The notes: generated by a model not told the origin, from the sequence alone. A DNA stretch of 64,000 nucleotides from Streptomyces sp. B93 (GCF_018070565.1 NZ_JAGPXL010000023.1:38040-102039), one strand, 5' to 3'; positions 34,319-43,485 are shown, numbered from the stretch's first letter. Numbers and translations: made by a program.

Positions 34319-34859
34319 CCACGTCCGGCTGGTCCTACCTGCATATCTTCGTTATCCACAGAAGTTATCCACAGGTCCGCTTCTCGATCTGGGGACAAGT
34401 CGACAGAGAAGCGCCAGTCAGTCGACAAATCGCCCTACGAGCCACCCTCGCGCGACCCGCCCCTCAGGTCACCCTTCGTCCACTCTTTTCCTTTGATCAA
34501 TCCTTTGGGGCGACCTCTTTACACTCGAAAGTGCGGGTAAATGAGGTTCGCGCCGGGAATCCTCAACCTTGATCACAGAGAGCGGAGTGATCAATTCCAA
34601 CATCCACAGATCTTGCGCACAGCCTGTGGATAACTCTTCGAAGAGTGGGGAACCCTGTGGACAACCGAGTACCCCGATAGCGCCAAGTCCCGTTCTCCAC
34701 AAGGGAATCGAGTCAACCACGCGCCCGTTGACTGCCTCGTTCCGGGGAGTGGGGCACTGTTTATTGACAAAGATCGGCTATTTTCTCAGAACGGCACATA
34801 AGCCGCATCCCGGAATAGTGAGTCGTGGGCCCTCACCCCGCACCGGTAGCCTTGTCCGC
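34319..34859. other. 541-bp intergenic region with a DnaA-box cluster before serS
   Basis: Contains perfect TTATCCACA at 34352-34360 and 34365-34373 and TGTGGATAA at 34625-34633. Near matches are TGTGGACAA 34656-34664, TTCTCCACA 34693-34701 and ACATCCACA 34610-34618. A TTGACA at 34764-34769 may be a serS -35. S. coelicolor has published high-affinity DnaA clusters near oriC (for example D78) that titrate DnaA; identity with one of them is not shown here. Confidence 0.8.
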
Positions 34860-36137
34860 GTGATTGACCTTCGCCTGCTCCGTGAGGACCCCGACCGTGT
34901 GCGCGCGTCCCAGCGCGCCCGTGGAGAGGACGTCGCGCTCGTCGACTCCCTCCTGTCCGCCGACGAACGGCGCAGGTCGTCCGGCGTCCGCTTCGACGAG
35001 CTGCGCGCCGAACAGAAGGCGCTCGGCAAGCTGATCCCCAAGGCCGCCGGGGACGAGAAGGCGGAGCTGCTGAAGAAGGCGAGCCAGCTCGCCGCCGACG
35101 TCAAGGCCGCCGACGCCGAGCGGGACGCCGCCGACGCCGAGACCCAGCAGCTGCTGCTCCAGCTCGGCAACCTCGTCCACCCCGACGTCCCCGTCGGCGG
35201 CGAGGAGGACTTCGTCACGCTGGAGACGCACGGCACCATCCGCGACTTCGACGGCGAGGGCTTCGCGCCCAAGGACCACCTGGAGCTGGGCCAGCTGCTC
35301 GGCGCCATCGACGTCGAACGCGGCGCCAAGGTCTCCGGGTCGCGCTTCTACTTCCTCACCGGCGTCGGCGCGCTGCTGGAGCTGGCCCTGGTGAACGCCG
35401 CGATCGCGCAGGCCACCGCGGCGGGCTTCACCCCGATGCTGACGCCGGCGCTGGTCCGGCCGCAGGCCATGGGCGGCACCGGCTTCCTCGGCCAGGCCTC
35501 GCAGGACGTCTACCACCTCGACAGCGACGACCTGTACCTGGTCGGCACCTCCGAGGTGGCGCTCGCGGGCTACCACATGGACGAGATCATCGAGGCCGAC
35601 CGCCTCCCGCTGCGCTACGCGGGCTTCTCGCCCTGCTTCCGCCGCGAGGCCGGGTCGCACGGCAAGGACACCCGAGGCATCTTCCGCGTACACCAGTTCG
35701 ACAAGGTCGAGATGTTCTCGTACGTCGCCCCCGAGGACTCCCAGGCCGAGCACCAGCGCCTCCTGGAGTGGGAGAAGCAGTGGCTGACCTCGCTGGAGCT
35801 GCCGTTCCGGGTCATCGACGTGGCCTCCGGCGACCTGGGGTCCTCGGCCGCGCGCAAGTTCGACTGCGAGGCGTGGATCCCCACCCAGGGCAAGTACCGC
35901 GAGCTGACCTCGACCTCGGACTGCACCGAGTTCCAGGCCCGGCGGCTGTCCATCCGCGTCCGTGAGGAGAAGAAGGTGCGCCCGCTGGCCACCCTCAACG
36001 GCACGCTGTGCGCCGTACCGCGCACCATCGTGGCGATCCTCGAGAACCACCAGCAGGCCGACGGTTCCGTACGCGTGCCCGAGGTGCTGCGGCCCTACCT
36101 GGGCGGCCGGGAGGTCCTGGAACCGGTGGCCAAGTGA
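34860..36137 (+). CDS. serS: Seryl-tRNA synthetase
   Basis: 425 residues. Class II synthetase. The N-terminal coiled-coil arm that contacts tRNA-Ser (about 25-105: QRARGEDVALVDSLLSADER ... AERDAADAETQQLLLQLGN) precedes the catalytic core with motif 2 FRREAGSHGKDTRGIFRVHQF and motif 3-like region RTIVAILENHQ. GTG 34860 is the start; no clear ribosome site precedes it, so it may be leaderless. Two tRNA-Ser genes occur in the window. The HAD gene overlaps its stop (GTGA). Confidence 0.97.
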   Translation: MIDLRLLREDPDRVRASQRARGEDVALVDSLLSADERRRSSGVRFDELRAEQKALGKLIPKAAGDEKAELLKKASQLAADVKAADAERDAADAETQQLLLQLGNLVHPDVPVGGEEDFVTLETHGTIRDFDGEGFAPKDHLELGQLLGAIDVERGAKVSGSRFYFLTGVGALLELALVNAAIAQATAAGFTPMLTPALVRPQAMGGTGFLGQASQDVYHLDSDDLYLVGTSEVALAGYHMDEIIEADRLPLRYAGFSPCFRREAGSHGKDTRGIFRVHQFDKVEMFSYVAPEDSQAEHQRLLEWEKQWLTSLELPFRVIDVASGDLGSSAARKFDCEAWIPTQGKYRELTSTSDCTEFQARRLSIRVREEKKVRPLATLNGTLCAVPRTIVAILENHQQADGSVRVPEVLRPYLGGREVLEPVAK

Positions 36138-36967
36138 GCACCGACGCCGGGCCCACCGCCGGAGGCTTCCCCTACCGGCTGATCGCCACCGACCTCGACG
36201 GGACGCTCCTGCGCTCCGACGAGTCGGTGTCGGCGCGCACCCGTGACGCGCTCGCCGCGGCCACCGCGGCGGGCGCCGCGCACATCGTCGTCACCGGCCG
36301 TGCGGTCCCCTGGACCCGGCACATCCTCGACGACCTCGGCTACCAGGGGCTCGCCGTCTGCGGGCAGGGCGCACAGGTCTACCACGCCGGTGAGCACCGC
36401 CTGCTGACCTCCGTCACCCTCGACCGGCAGCTGGCCGGGGTGGCGCTGGCCAAGATCGAGGCGGAGGTCGGCCCGCTCTTCCTGGCGGCGAGCCGGGACG
36501 GGCTGGACGGCGAGGTGCTGGTCGGCCCCGGGTACGCGGTCGCGGGGCACCTTCCGGCGATCCCCTTCACGGACGCGGCGGACCTGTGGACCGCCCCGCT
36601 GAACAAGCTCTACATCCAGCACCCGACCCTCACCGACGACGAGCTGGCCGCGGTCGCCGACCAGGTCGCGGGCGGCTTCGTCTCCGTCACCATGGCGGGC
36701 GAGGGCATCGTGGAACTCCTCCCCCTCGGCCTCTCCAAGGCGACGGGGCTCTCCCTCGCGGCCCGCCGCCTCGGCCTGAAGGCCGCCGACACCATCGCCT
36801 TCGGCGACATGCCCAACGACATCCCGATGTTCGCCTGGGCCGACCACGGCGTAGCCATGGCCAACGCCCACGAGACGCTCCGCGCGGTGGCGGACGAGGT
36901 AACGACCTCCAACGACGAGGACGGAATCGCCACGGTGGTGGAACGCCTGCTGGCGGGGGCGCGGTAG
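36134..36967 (+). CDS. HAD-superfamily phosphatase (Cof type)
   Basis: 277 residues from GTG 36134, overlapping the serS stop. HAD motif I is LIATDLDGTLLRSDES, motif II VTGRAVPW, motif III LGLSKATG (Lys) and motif IV FGDMPNDIPMF. The C2-type cap of the Cof family lies between. Substrate unknown; members dephosphorylate sugar phosphates, pyridoxal phosphate or similar. Translationally coupled to serS. A paralog is at 45049. Confidence 0.93.
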   Translation: MSTDAGPTAGGFPYRLIATDLDGTLLRSDESVSARTRDALAAATAAGAAHIVVTGRAVPWTRHILDDLGYQGLAVCGQGAQVYHAGEHRLLTSVTLDRQLAGVALAKIEAEVGPLFLAASRDGLDGEVLVGPGYAVAGHLPAIPFTDAADLWTAPLNKLYIQHPTLTDDELAAVADQVAGGFVSVTMAGEGIVELLPLGLSKATGLSLAARRLGLKAADTIAFGDMPNDIPMFAWADHGVAMANAHETLRAVADEVTTSNDEDGIATVVERLLAGAR

Positions 36968-37225
36968 CTACGGGCTCATCCGCCTGGCTGCGTGCTGTCC
37001 CCGCATCCCGCGCCCCGCCCCAGGCGCACATCGCCTCCCCCAAGAGGCGACACCTGGGAAGGCGGCCCACGCAAGCGCAGCGCTCACGTGCTCGAAGCGA
37101 CCGCCCCGGTCCTGCCCCAGAACAAGGCGTCCCAGAACAAGGCGCCGGTCCGACCCGGCGTCATGGACAACACCACTGTGCCGCTCCACAACGACGGGCC
37201 GCCACCGAATTACCGCCCCCTCGGC

Positions 37226-37945
37226 TCACTCCTCCCCGGCGAGCGTCAACGTCCGCAGTTTCTGCCCCGCGTACCAGGTCGCCACCGCGGTGACCCCGAC
37301 GAGCAGCACCGTGGCCGTCGTCAGCCCGACGTCCGAGGTGACGATGGAACCGTCGGCGACCTCCTGGGCCACGGCCAGCGACCACTGCTGGACGCTGAGC
37401 GTGCGCGCACCCGGCACCAGCGAGCCGAACAGCGCCTCCCAGACGAGGGCGTACACCAGCCCGAACACCACCGCGTGCCGTGACACCGTCCCCAGCAGCA
37501 GGAACAGCGCGGCGTACGCGATGGAGGCGACCAGCGCGGCGACCGTGTAGGCGACGGCGATCTGCTGGCCGTTGCCGTTGAGGATCAGCCCCGCGATCAG
37601 CGTCGGCAGGGCGGAGAACACCATGGTGACGGCGATGGCCACGAAGAGCTTGGTGGAGATGATCGTCGGCCGCTTCAGCGGCTTGGACAGCAGGTACACC
37701 ACGGAGCCGTCGTCGATCTCGGGTCCGATCGCGCCCGTGCCAGCGATGACACCGATGATCGGCACCATGGTGGCGAGGGCGAGCCCGCCGAGCACGTCGG
37801 CCGCGGTCTGGTCGTCGGCTCCGGCCAGTGCCCGCACCGCGACGGAGATCGCGATCAGCAGCAGCGGCAGCGCGCCGAGGATGAGGGCCCGGCGGCGGCC
37901 GAGCAGGGCTCGGTAGGTGAGCCGGGCGACTGTGGGGTCGTACAT
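37226..37945 (-). CDS. ABC-2 type transporter permease (second pair)
   Basis: 239 residues with about six hydrophobic segments (LILGALPLLLIAISVAVRAL, VLGGLALATMVPIIGVIAGT, VFSALPTLIAGLILNG, ASIAYAALFLLLGTVS). A conserved PEIDDGSVVYLLSKPLKRPTI, typical of NosY/ABC-2 permeases. Fourth gene of an operon of ATPase-permease-ATPase-permease; works with the ATPase at 37956, 10 bp upstream. Confidence 0.9.
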   Translation of the reverse strand: MYDPTVARLTYRALLGRRRALILGALPLLLIAISVAVRALAGADDQTAADVLGGLALATMVPIIGVIAGTGAIGPEIDDGSVVYLLSKPLKRPTIISTKLFVAIAVTMVFSALPTLIAGLILNGNGQQIAVAYTVAALVASIAYAALFLLLGTVSRHAVVFGLVYALVWEALFGSLVPGARTLSVQQWSLAVAQEVADGSIVTSDVGLTTATVLLVGVTAVATWYAGQKLRTLTLAGEE

Positions 37946-37955
37946 CTTCGGCCTC

Positions 37956-38867
37956 CTACGCCGCGACCAGATACGAGAAGACGGACTCGAGGGACTCGTC
38001 GGACGGGGAGACCGTCAGCAGCCGGATGCCGTGGTCGCGCGCGACCCGGGGCAGCAGGGTGGTGAAGCGGCCGAAGTCGACGGCCTGGACGCGCAGCGCG
38101 CCCTCCGCCAGGTCGACCTCGATGCCGGACGTCGACGGGTCGGCGATCAGGGCGGCCGCGAGGGCGCGGTCGTCGCTGGAGCGGACCAGGTAGCGGTGCG
38201 GGCGGTCGGTCATCAGACGGCGGATCTTGCGGAAGTCGCCGCTGGCCGCGTGCCGTCCGGCGACGACGACCTCGATGTGCCAGGCGAGCTGTTCGACCTC
38301 TTCGAGGATGTGGGAGGAGAACAGCACCGTGCGGCCCTCGTCGCCCATGCGTCGCAGCAGGTCCATCAGCTGCATGCGCTGACGGGGGTCCATGCCGTTG
38401 AAGGGTTCGTCGAGCAGCAGCAGTGAGGGCTCGTGGACCAGCGCGGACGCCATCTTCACGCGCTGGCGCATGCCCTTGGAGTACGTGGAGATCTTGCGGT
38501 CCTGGGCGTACTCCATCTCGACGGTGGCCAGGGCCCGCTGGGCGGCCTTGGCGCCGAGGCCGTGCAGTTCGGCGTTGGCGAGGACGAACTCGCGGCCGGT
38601 GAGGAAGTCGTACATCGCCTCCCGCTCGGGGACGATGCCGATGTGCTTGTAGATCTGCTCGTTGCGCCAGACCTGCTGGCCGTCGAGGGTGACGGTACCG
38701 GTGGAGGGGGCCAGGAAGCCACCCATCATGTTGATGAGGGTGGACTTTCCGGCGCCGTTGGGGCCGAGCAGGCCGGTGACGCCGGGGCCGATGGTCATGG
38801 TGATGTCGTTGACGGCGACCACGTTGCCGAACCAGCGGGAGACATGGTCGATGTTCAGCGTGGTCAC
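37956..38867 (-). CDS. ABC transporter ATP-binding protein (second pair)
   Basis: 303 residues from GTG 38867 (overlaps the upstream permease stop by 4 bp). Walker A GPNGAGKSTLINMMGG, signature YSKGMRQRV and Walker B LLLLDEPFNGMDP are clear, with SSHILEEVEQL as the H loop. A C-terminal extension (about 220-303) is typical of ABC-2 type ATPases. Substrate unknown. Confidence 0.93.
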   Translation of the reverse strand: MTTLNIDHVSRWFGNVVAVNDITMTIGPGVTGLLGPNGAGKSTLINMMGGFLAPSTGTVTLDGQQVWRNEQIYKHIGIVPEREAMYDFLTGREFVLANAELHGLGAKAAQRALATVEMEYAQDRKISTYSKGMRQRVKMASALVHEPSLLLLDEPFNGMDPRQRMQLMDLLRRMGDEGRTVLFSSHILEEVEQLAWHIEVVVAGRHAASGDFRKIRRLMTDRPHRYLVRSSDDRALAAALIADPSTSGIEVDLAEGALRVQAVDFGRFTTLLPRVARDHGIRLLTVSPSDESLESVFSYLVAA

Positions 38868-39775
38868 AGGCCCACCTTTCGGTAGCGGCGCATCAGGAGG
38901 CCGTAGCTGGCGGCGATGAGCCCCAGGGCGACGAGGACGTAGACGAGTCCCTCGCCGGTGCCGGGGCCCTCCCCGCCGGGGAAGGCGGAGGGCGCGCCGA
39001 GGAAGGCGGACTGCACCCCGTCGATGAGGGTGGTCGGCGAGAAGAGGCCGAGCCAGGCGATCGCGCCGGTGCTGGACTGCTCGTAGGCGATGGCCTGGAC
39101 GACGGAGACCGTGCCGTAGGAGATGGTGAGTACGGCGATGACGGCGGCGATGCCGAAGCCCCGGCGCGGGGTGACCGCGGCGATCACCAGGCCGATTCCG
39201 GCGAAGAGCAGGGAGAGCAGTGCCACGGAGACGAGTCCCTGTGCGAAGCCTTCGGTCTGGTCGGTGAAGTCGAGCTTGGCCAGCAGCGCGCCGATGTAGA
39301 GCACCAGCAGCGGGGCTGCGGTCAGGACGAACAGCGCCGAGGTCAGCGCCGCGTACTTGGCGAGGACGTAGTCGGCGGTCTCGATGGGCCGCGAGAAGTA
39401 CAGCGGTACGGTCTTGAAGCGCAGGTCGCGCGAGACCGACTGGGGTGCCTGCGCGGCGACGTACAGGCTGATCACGGCCTGCATGATGATCGCGTAGCGG
39501 GTGTAGTCGACGGGCAGGTCGTTTGCGTCGGTAGCGACGGCGACCGCGACCATGATGCCCGCGGGCAGGCACATCACCACGAACAGCAGCATCGGCAGGA
39601 CCTTGGACTTCGCCGAGCGGCCGAGTCCGTAGGCGCCGCGCAGGGACTGCGAGTACAGCGAGCGGCGGGCGTAGGCGCGGCCGAGGCGGGGGCCGTCGTA
39701 GTCGCGGTAGCCGATGTTGTGGATGCGGGTCTCGTCGCCGCCCGGTGGCGTCGCGACGGGGTGGTCAACGGCCAT
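38864..39775 (-). CDS. ABC-2 type transporter permease (first pair)
   Basis: 303 residues. An N-terminal cytoplasmic motif (IHNIGYRDYDGPRLGRAYARRSLY) is typical of these actinobacterial permeases, then about six membrane segments. It includes LYFSRPIETADYVLAKYAAL, the counterpart of the PLKRPTI region in the other permease. Overlaps the upstream ATPase gene by 11 bp and the next ATPase by 4 bp. Works with the ATPase at 39765. Confidence 0.9.
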   Translation of the reverse strand: MAVDHPVATPPGGDETRIHNIGYRDYDGPRLGRAYARRSLYSQSLRGAYGLGRSAKSKVLPMLLFVVMCLPAGIMVAVAVATDANDLPVDYTRYAIIMQAVISLYVAAQAPQSVSRDLRFKTVPLYFSRPIETADYVLAKYAALTSALFVLTAAPLLVLYIGALLAKLDFTDQTEGFAQGLVSVALLSLLFAGIGLVIAAVTPRRGFGIAAVIAVLTISYGTVSVVQAIAYEQSSTGAIAWLGLFSPTTLIDGVQSAFLGAPSAFPGGEGPGTGEGLVYVLVALGLIAASYGLLMRRYRKVGL

Positions 39776-40748
39776 GGCCCACGGCCTCCTTCCTTTCCTC
39801 AGCGGGTTCGCTGTCGGCGTTCTTGAAGACCTCGGAGATGTGGTGGCGCCGCTGTTCCATGCGGACCAGGCCGAGGCCCAGGTCGGCGACGACGTCCCGG
39901 ACCAGGTCGTAGGTCTCCTCGCCCGCCGCGGTGAGCAGCAGGATGTGTCCGGCGCCGGGGAGGCCGCCACTGCCGTCGAGGACGTCGACCCCGCGCGCGC
40001 CGAGCGCCTCACGCACCGCGCGGGTGCCGTCGGGGTGTTCGTCGGAGTCGGTGACCTCGATGGCGAGGGTGGTGGTGGTCTGGGTGAAGTCTGTGGTGGA
40101 GCTGGAGCGCAGCAGCTTGCCGCCGTCGATGACGACGACGTGGTCGCAGGTGCGTTCGAGTTCGCCGAGGAGGTGCGAGGTGACCAGGACCGAGATGCCG
40201 AAGTCGGTGTGGATACGGCGGATCAGGCCGAGCATGTCGTCGCGGCCGACGGGGTCGAGGCCGTTGGTCGGCTCGTCGAGGAAGACCAGCTTGGGGTCGT
40301 GGACGAGAGCCTGGGCCAGCTTGACGCGCTGCTTCATGCCGGTGGAGTAGCCGCCGATGGGGCGGTACCGCTCCTCGTAGAGGCCGACGTGGCGCAGGGT
40401 GTCGGCGGTGCGCTCGCGCGCGGCGGTCGGCGGCAGGCCGGACATGCGCGCCATGTGGACGACGAACTCGGTGGCCGAGACGTCGGGTGGCAGGCAGTCG
40501 TGCTCCGGCATGTAGCCCACGCGCTCGCGGATGGCGGCGCCCTTGGTGGCGACATCGAGTCCGAGCACTTCGGCGCGGCCCTCGGTGGCCGGGGAGAGAC
40601 CCAGCAGGATCTTGATCAGGGTCGACTTGCCGGCGCCGTTGGCTCCGACGAGTCCGGTGACACCGGGCCCGACGTCCACGGAGAGCCGGTCAAGCGCGGT
40701 CACCCGGGGGAACCGCTTGCTCAGGCTTTCGGTCGCGATCACAGTCAC
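39765..40748 (-). CDS. ABC transporter ATP-binding protein (first pair)
   Basis: 327 residues, first gene of the four-gene operon. Walker A GANGAGKSTLIKILLG, signature YSTGMKQRVKLAQ, Walker B KLVFLDEPTNGLDP and H loop TSHLLGELE. The C-terminal third (from about 215) binds no known ligand and differs from the second ATPase. It pairs with the permease at 38864. Two stacked ATPase-permease sets in one operon suggest two related exporters or one hetero-complex; substrate unknown. Confidence 0.93.
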   Translation of the reverse strand: MTVIATESLSKRFPRVTALDRLSVDVGPGVTGLVGANGAGKSTLIKILLGLSPATEGRAEVLGLDVATKGAAIRERVGYMPEHDCLPPDVSATEFVVHMARMSGLPPTAARERTADTLRHVGLYEERYRPIGGYSTGMKQRVKLAQALVHDPKLVFLDEPTNGLDPVGRDDMLGLIRRIHTDFGISVLVTSHLLGELERTCDHVVVIDGGKLLRSSSTTDFTQTTTTLAIEVTDSDEHPDGTRAVREALGARGVDVLDGSGGLPGAGHILLLTAAGEETYDLVRDVVADLGLGLVRMEQRRHHISEVFKNADSEPAEERKEAVGHGR

Positions 40749-40968
40749 GTCCTAGACAGTAGTGACGCGGACCACTGCCGGTCGTCAGACCGCAGATCTG
40801 TCTTCCGGTCACTCTCGAGTATTACGGGCCCGTAGGGGGCGCCCTGCCTGAGAGCTACGGAGGCCCGGGGGGGGGAGTGGCCTATTGACGCTTTCTCTAA
40901 CAACTGGAAGATTCGCGGACGTCACGTTACTGGCACGTACCGCGGTCGGGCGGTGGAGGAGGTCCAGG

Positions 40969-42720
40969 GTGCTCAAGGGCGCGCGGGAACGCTGGGTGCG
41001 GACCGGGGGCGTGGAGTTGTGCGTGGCCGAACTGGGCGACCCCGGGCGGCCGACCGTCGTCCTGGTGCACGGCTATCCCGACAGCAAGGAGGTCTGGTCG
41101 CAGGTGGCCCACCACCTCGCGGACCGCTTCCACGTGGTGCTCTACGACGTACGCGGCCACGGCCGCTCCTCGGCACCGCAGCCGCTGCGCGGCGGGTTCA
41201 CCCTGGAGAAGCTGACGGACGACTTCCTGGCCGTCGCCGACGCGGTGAGCCCGGACCGGCCGGTGCACCTGGTGGGACACGACTGGGGTTCGGTGCAGGG
41301 CTGGGAGTTCGCCACCGTCCGCCGCACCGAGGGCCGGGTGGCCTCCTTCACCTCCATGTCGGGGCCGTCGCTCGACCACTTCGGCCACTGGATCAAGCGG
41401 CGCGTGCGGCGCCCCACCCCGCGCCGGGTCGGCCAGCTCCTCGGCCAGGGCGCCAAGTCCTGGTACGTCTACCTCCTGCACACGCCCGCCCTGCCCGAAC
41501 TGGCCTGGCGCGGCCCGCTCGGCAAGGCGTGGCCGAGGCTCCTGGAACGCGCCGAGCGGGTGCCCGGGGCCGGATACCCGACCGCGTCGCTGCCCATGGA
41601 CGCGGCCCACGGCGCCTGGCTCTACCGGGACAACGTACGGCCCCGGCTGCGCCGCCCGCGCGACGACGCGTACGCGCACGTGCCCGTGCAGCTCATCACA
41701 CCCCTGGACGACGTGTTCCTGTCCAAGCGCCTCTACGACGACCTGGAGCGGTGGGCCCCGAGGCTGACCCGAAGGACCCTGCCCGCCAAGCACTGGGTGC
41801 CGCGCAGCCGCCCCGATCAGCTGGCCGCCTGGATCGCCGAGTTCGTGACCGGCGCCGAGGCCGGGCGACCCGCGCCGAAGGTGACCGGGCGGTACGCCGA
41901 GCGGTTCGGCGGGCAGCTGGTGCTGGTCACCGGCGCGGGCAGCGGTATCGGCAGGGCGACGGCGTACGCCTTCGCGGGGGCCGGTGCGCGCGTGGTCGCC
42001 GTCGACCGGGACGCCGAGAGCGCCGCCCGCACCGCCGAGATGGCCCGGCTGCTCGGCGCCCCGGCCGCCTGGGCCGAGACCGTGGACGTCTCCGACGAAC
42101 AGGCCATGGAGAAGCTCGCCGACAAGGTCGCCACCGAGTACGGCGTGGTCGACGTCCTCGTCAACAACGCCGGGATCGGACTGGCGGGCTCGTTCCTGGA
42201 CACCACGCCGGAGGACTGGCGCCGGGTGCTGGACGTCAACCTGTGGGGGGTCATCCACGGCTGCCGTCTCTTCGGGCGGCAGATGGCCGAGCGCGGCCAG
42301 GGCGGTCACATCGTCAACACGGCTTCTGCGGCGGCGTACCAGCCGTCCAGGGCGCTGCCCGCCTACAGCACCTCCAAGGCCGCCGTGCTGATGCTGAGCG
42401 AGTGTCTGCGGGCCGAGCTGGCGGGGCGGGGCATCGGGGTGACGGCCGTCTGTCCCGGGTTCGTCAACACCAACATCACCTCCACGGCCCGCTTCGCCGG
42501 CGTCGACGCCGACGAGGAGCAGCGCCGCCAGAAGCGCACCGCCCGGCTGTACGGCCTGCGCAACTACCCGCCGGAGAAGGTCGCCGACGCCGTGCTGCGT
42601 GCCGTGGTCCGCAACGAGGCGGTCGTGCCGGTGACGGCGGAGGCGCGCGGGCTTCGGGCGCTGTCCCGGTTCGCGCCGGGGGCGTTGCGCGCGATCGCCC
42701 GGCTGGAACCGCCCGTGTGA
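40969..42720 (+). CDS. Epoxide hydrolase-like alpha/beta hydrolase fused to short-chain dehydrogenase (EphD-like)
   Basis: 583 residues. The N-terminal hydrolase (about 10-300) has HGYPDSKEVW (oxyanion His-Gly), GHDWGSVQGWEF with nucleophile Asp, an acidic LDDVFLS and the catalytic His of KHWVPRS. The C-terminal SDR (about 320-575) has TGAGSGIG (NADP(H) binding), NNAGIG, and catalytic Ser/Tyr/Lys in NTASAAAY and YSTSK. The same order occurs in mycobacterial EphD, which acts on lipids; the substrate here is unknown. GTG 40969 is chosen for its GGAGGAGG site. A run of nine G lies 90 bp upstream. Confidence 0.9.
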   Translation: MLKGARERWVRTGGVELCVAELGDPGRPTVVLVHGYPDSKEVWSQVAHHLADRFHVVLYDVRGHGRSSAPQPLRGGFTLEKLTDDFLAVADAVSPDRPVHLVGHDWGSVQGWEFATVRRTEGRVASFTSMSGPSLDHFGHWIKRRVRRPTPRRVGQLLGQGAKSWYVYLLHTPALPELAWRGPLGKAWPRLLERAERVPGAGYPTASLPMDAAHGAWLYRDNVRPRLRRPRDDAYAHVPVQLITPLDDVFLSKRLYDDLERWAPRLTRRTLPAKHWVPRSRPDQLAAWIAEFVTGAEAGRPAPKVTGRYAERFGGQLVLVTGAGSGIGRATAYAFAGAGARVVAVDRDAESAARTAEMARLLGAPAAWAETVDVSDEQAMEKLADKVATEYGVVDVLVNNAGIGLAGSFLDTTPEDWRRVLDVNLWGVIHGCRLFGRQMAERGQGGHIVNTASAAAYQPSRALPAYSTSKAAVLMLSECLRAELAGRGIGVTAVCPGFVNTNITSTARFAGVDADEEQRRQKRTARLYGLRNYPPEKVADAVLRAVVRNEAVVPVTAEARGLRALSRFAPGALRAIARLEPPV

Positions 42721-42752
42721 GACGGGGAGTTGGAGGGCCTGACGGGGCCATG

Positions 42753-42819
42753 TTGTCCACAGGATCGCCAAATCCCCTGTGGATAACTACCGTTGCTTGT
42801 GGATCAAACCTCTTCCACA
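42753..42819. other. Small DnaA-box cluster upstream of kptA
   Basis: TTGTCCACA (42753-42761), perfect TGTGGATAA (42778-42786), TGTGGATCA (42798-42806) and TCTTCCACA (42811-42819) within 67 bp. One perfect and three near-consensus boxes. It is the second cluster in the window. Confidence 0.65.
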
Positions 42820-42860
42820 AAAGAATATGCGTGATCCAGGTCTCTCCCGGCACCCTGGGG

Positions 42861-42913
42861 CCATGGATGAAAGCTCTGGGGCCAGGGATGAAATCTCTGA
42901 GGCCATGGACGAA
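42861..42913 (+). repeat. 21-bp tandem repeats spanning the kptA start
   Basis: Units ccatggatgaaagctctggg (42861), ccagggatgaaatctctgag (42882) and ccatggacgaaagacgca (42903) lie in phase. They duplicate the start region: ATG 42863 and ATG 42905 are both in frame. The extra N-terminal residues MDESSGARDEISEA would come from the repeats. Confidence 0.8.
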
Positions 42914-43453
42914 AGACGCACCGTCAAGGTGTCCAAGTACCTCTCCAAACACCTCCGTCACCAGCCCGAGCGGATCGGCCTCACCCTCGACGAGGGTGGC
43001 TGGGTCGAGATCGACACGCTGATGGCTGCGGCCAGGGCGCACGGTTTCCGGTTCACCCGGGAGGAGCTGGACCATGTGGTCGCCCACAACGACAAGAAGC
43101 GCTTCGCGGTCGACGGCACCCGTATCCGGGCCAGTCAGGGGCACAGCATCGAGGTCAACCTCGGGCTGCCCGCGGCGACCCCGCCGCCGTACCTCTACCA
43201 CGGCACCGTGGCCCGTCTTCTGGACGCCATCCGCGCCGAGGGACTGCGACCCATGAACCGGCACGACGTGCACCTCTCCGCCGACCGGGAGACCGCCACC
43301 CGTGTGGGCGCCCGGCGCGGGCGCCCGGTCGTGCTGCCGGTGGACGCCGGGGCCATGCACCGCGACGGCCATGAGTTCCGGGTCAGCGCGAACGGCGTCT
43401 GGCTGACCGAGGCCGTACCGCCGCAGTACCTGCGCTTTCCCGAGGGACACTGA
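42905..43453 (+). CDS. kptA: RNA 2'-phosphotransferase (Tpt1/KptA family)
   Basis: 182 residues from ATG 42905; ATG 42863 gives 196. It moves a 2'-phosphate from RNA to NAD+ as ADP-ribose-phosphate. Landmarks: VKVSKYLSKHLRHQPERIGL, HVVAHNDKKRFAVDGTRIRASQGHSIEV, PYLYHGTVARLLDAIRAEGL and HDVHLSADRETATRVGARRG, which hold the Arg-His-Arg-Arg catalytic set of Tpt1. Bacteria lack tRNA splicing of the yeast type, so its natural substrate is unclear. Preceded by DnaA boxes and tandem repeats. Confidence 0.93.
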   Translation: MDERRTVKVSKYLSKHLRHQPERIGLTLDEGGWVEIDTLMAAARAHGFRFTREELDHVVAHNDKKRFAVDGTRIRASQGHSIEVNLGLPAATPPPYLYHGTVARLLDAIRAEGLRPMNRHDVHLSADRETATRVGARRGRPVVLPVDAGAMHRDGHEFRVSANGVWLTEAVPPQYLRFPEGH

Positions 43454-43485
43454 CAGCGCCGCTCCCGCGGTCCATGATCAGAGGT

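Noticed and set aside
40867..40875. Run of nine G before the EphD-like gene considered as a phase-variable tract
   Set aside because: It is outside the chosen coding region and not at a promoter spacer that I can identify; a base-call artefact is as likely.
40927..42771. 614-codon minus-strand frame opposite the EphD-like gene
   Set aside because: Antisense shadow; the plus strand has clear hydrolase and SDR motifs.
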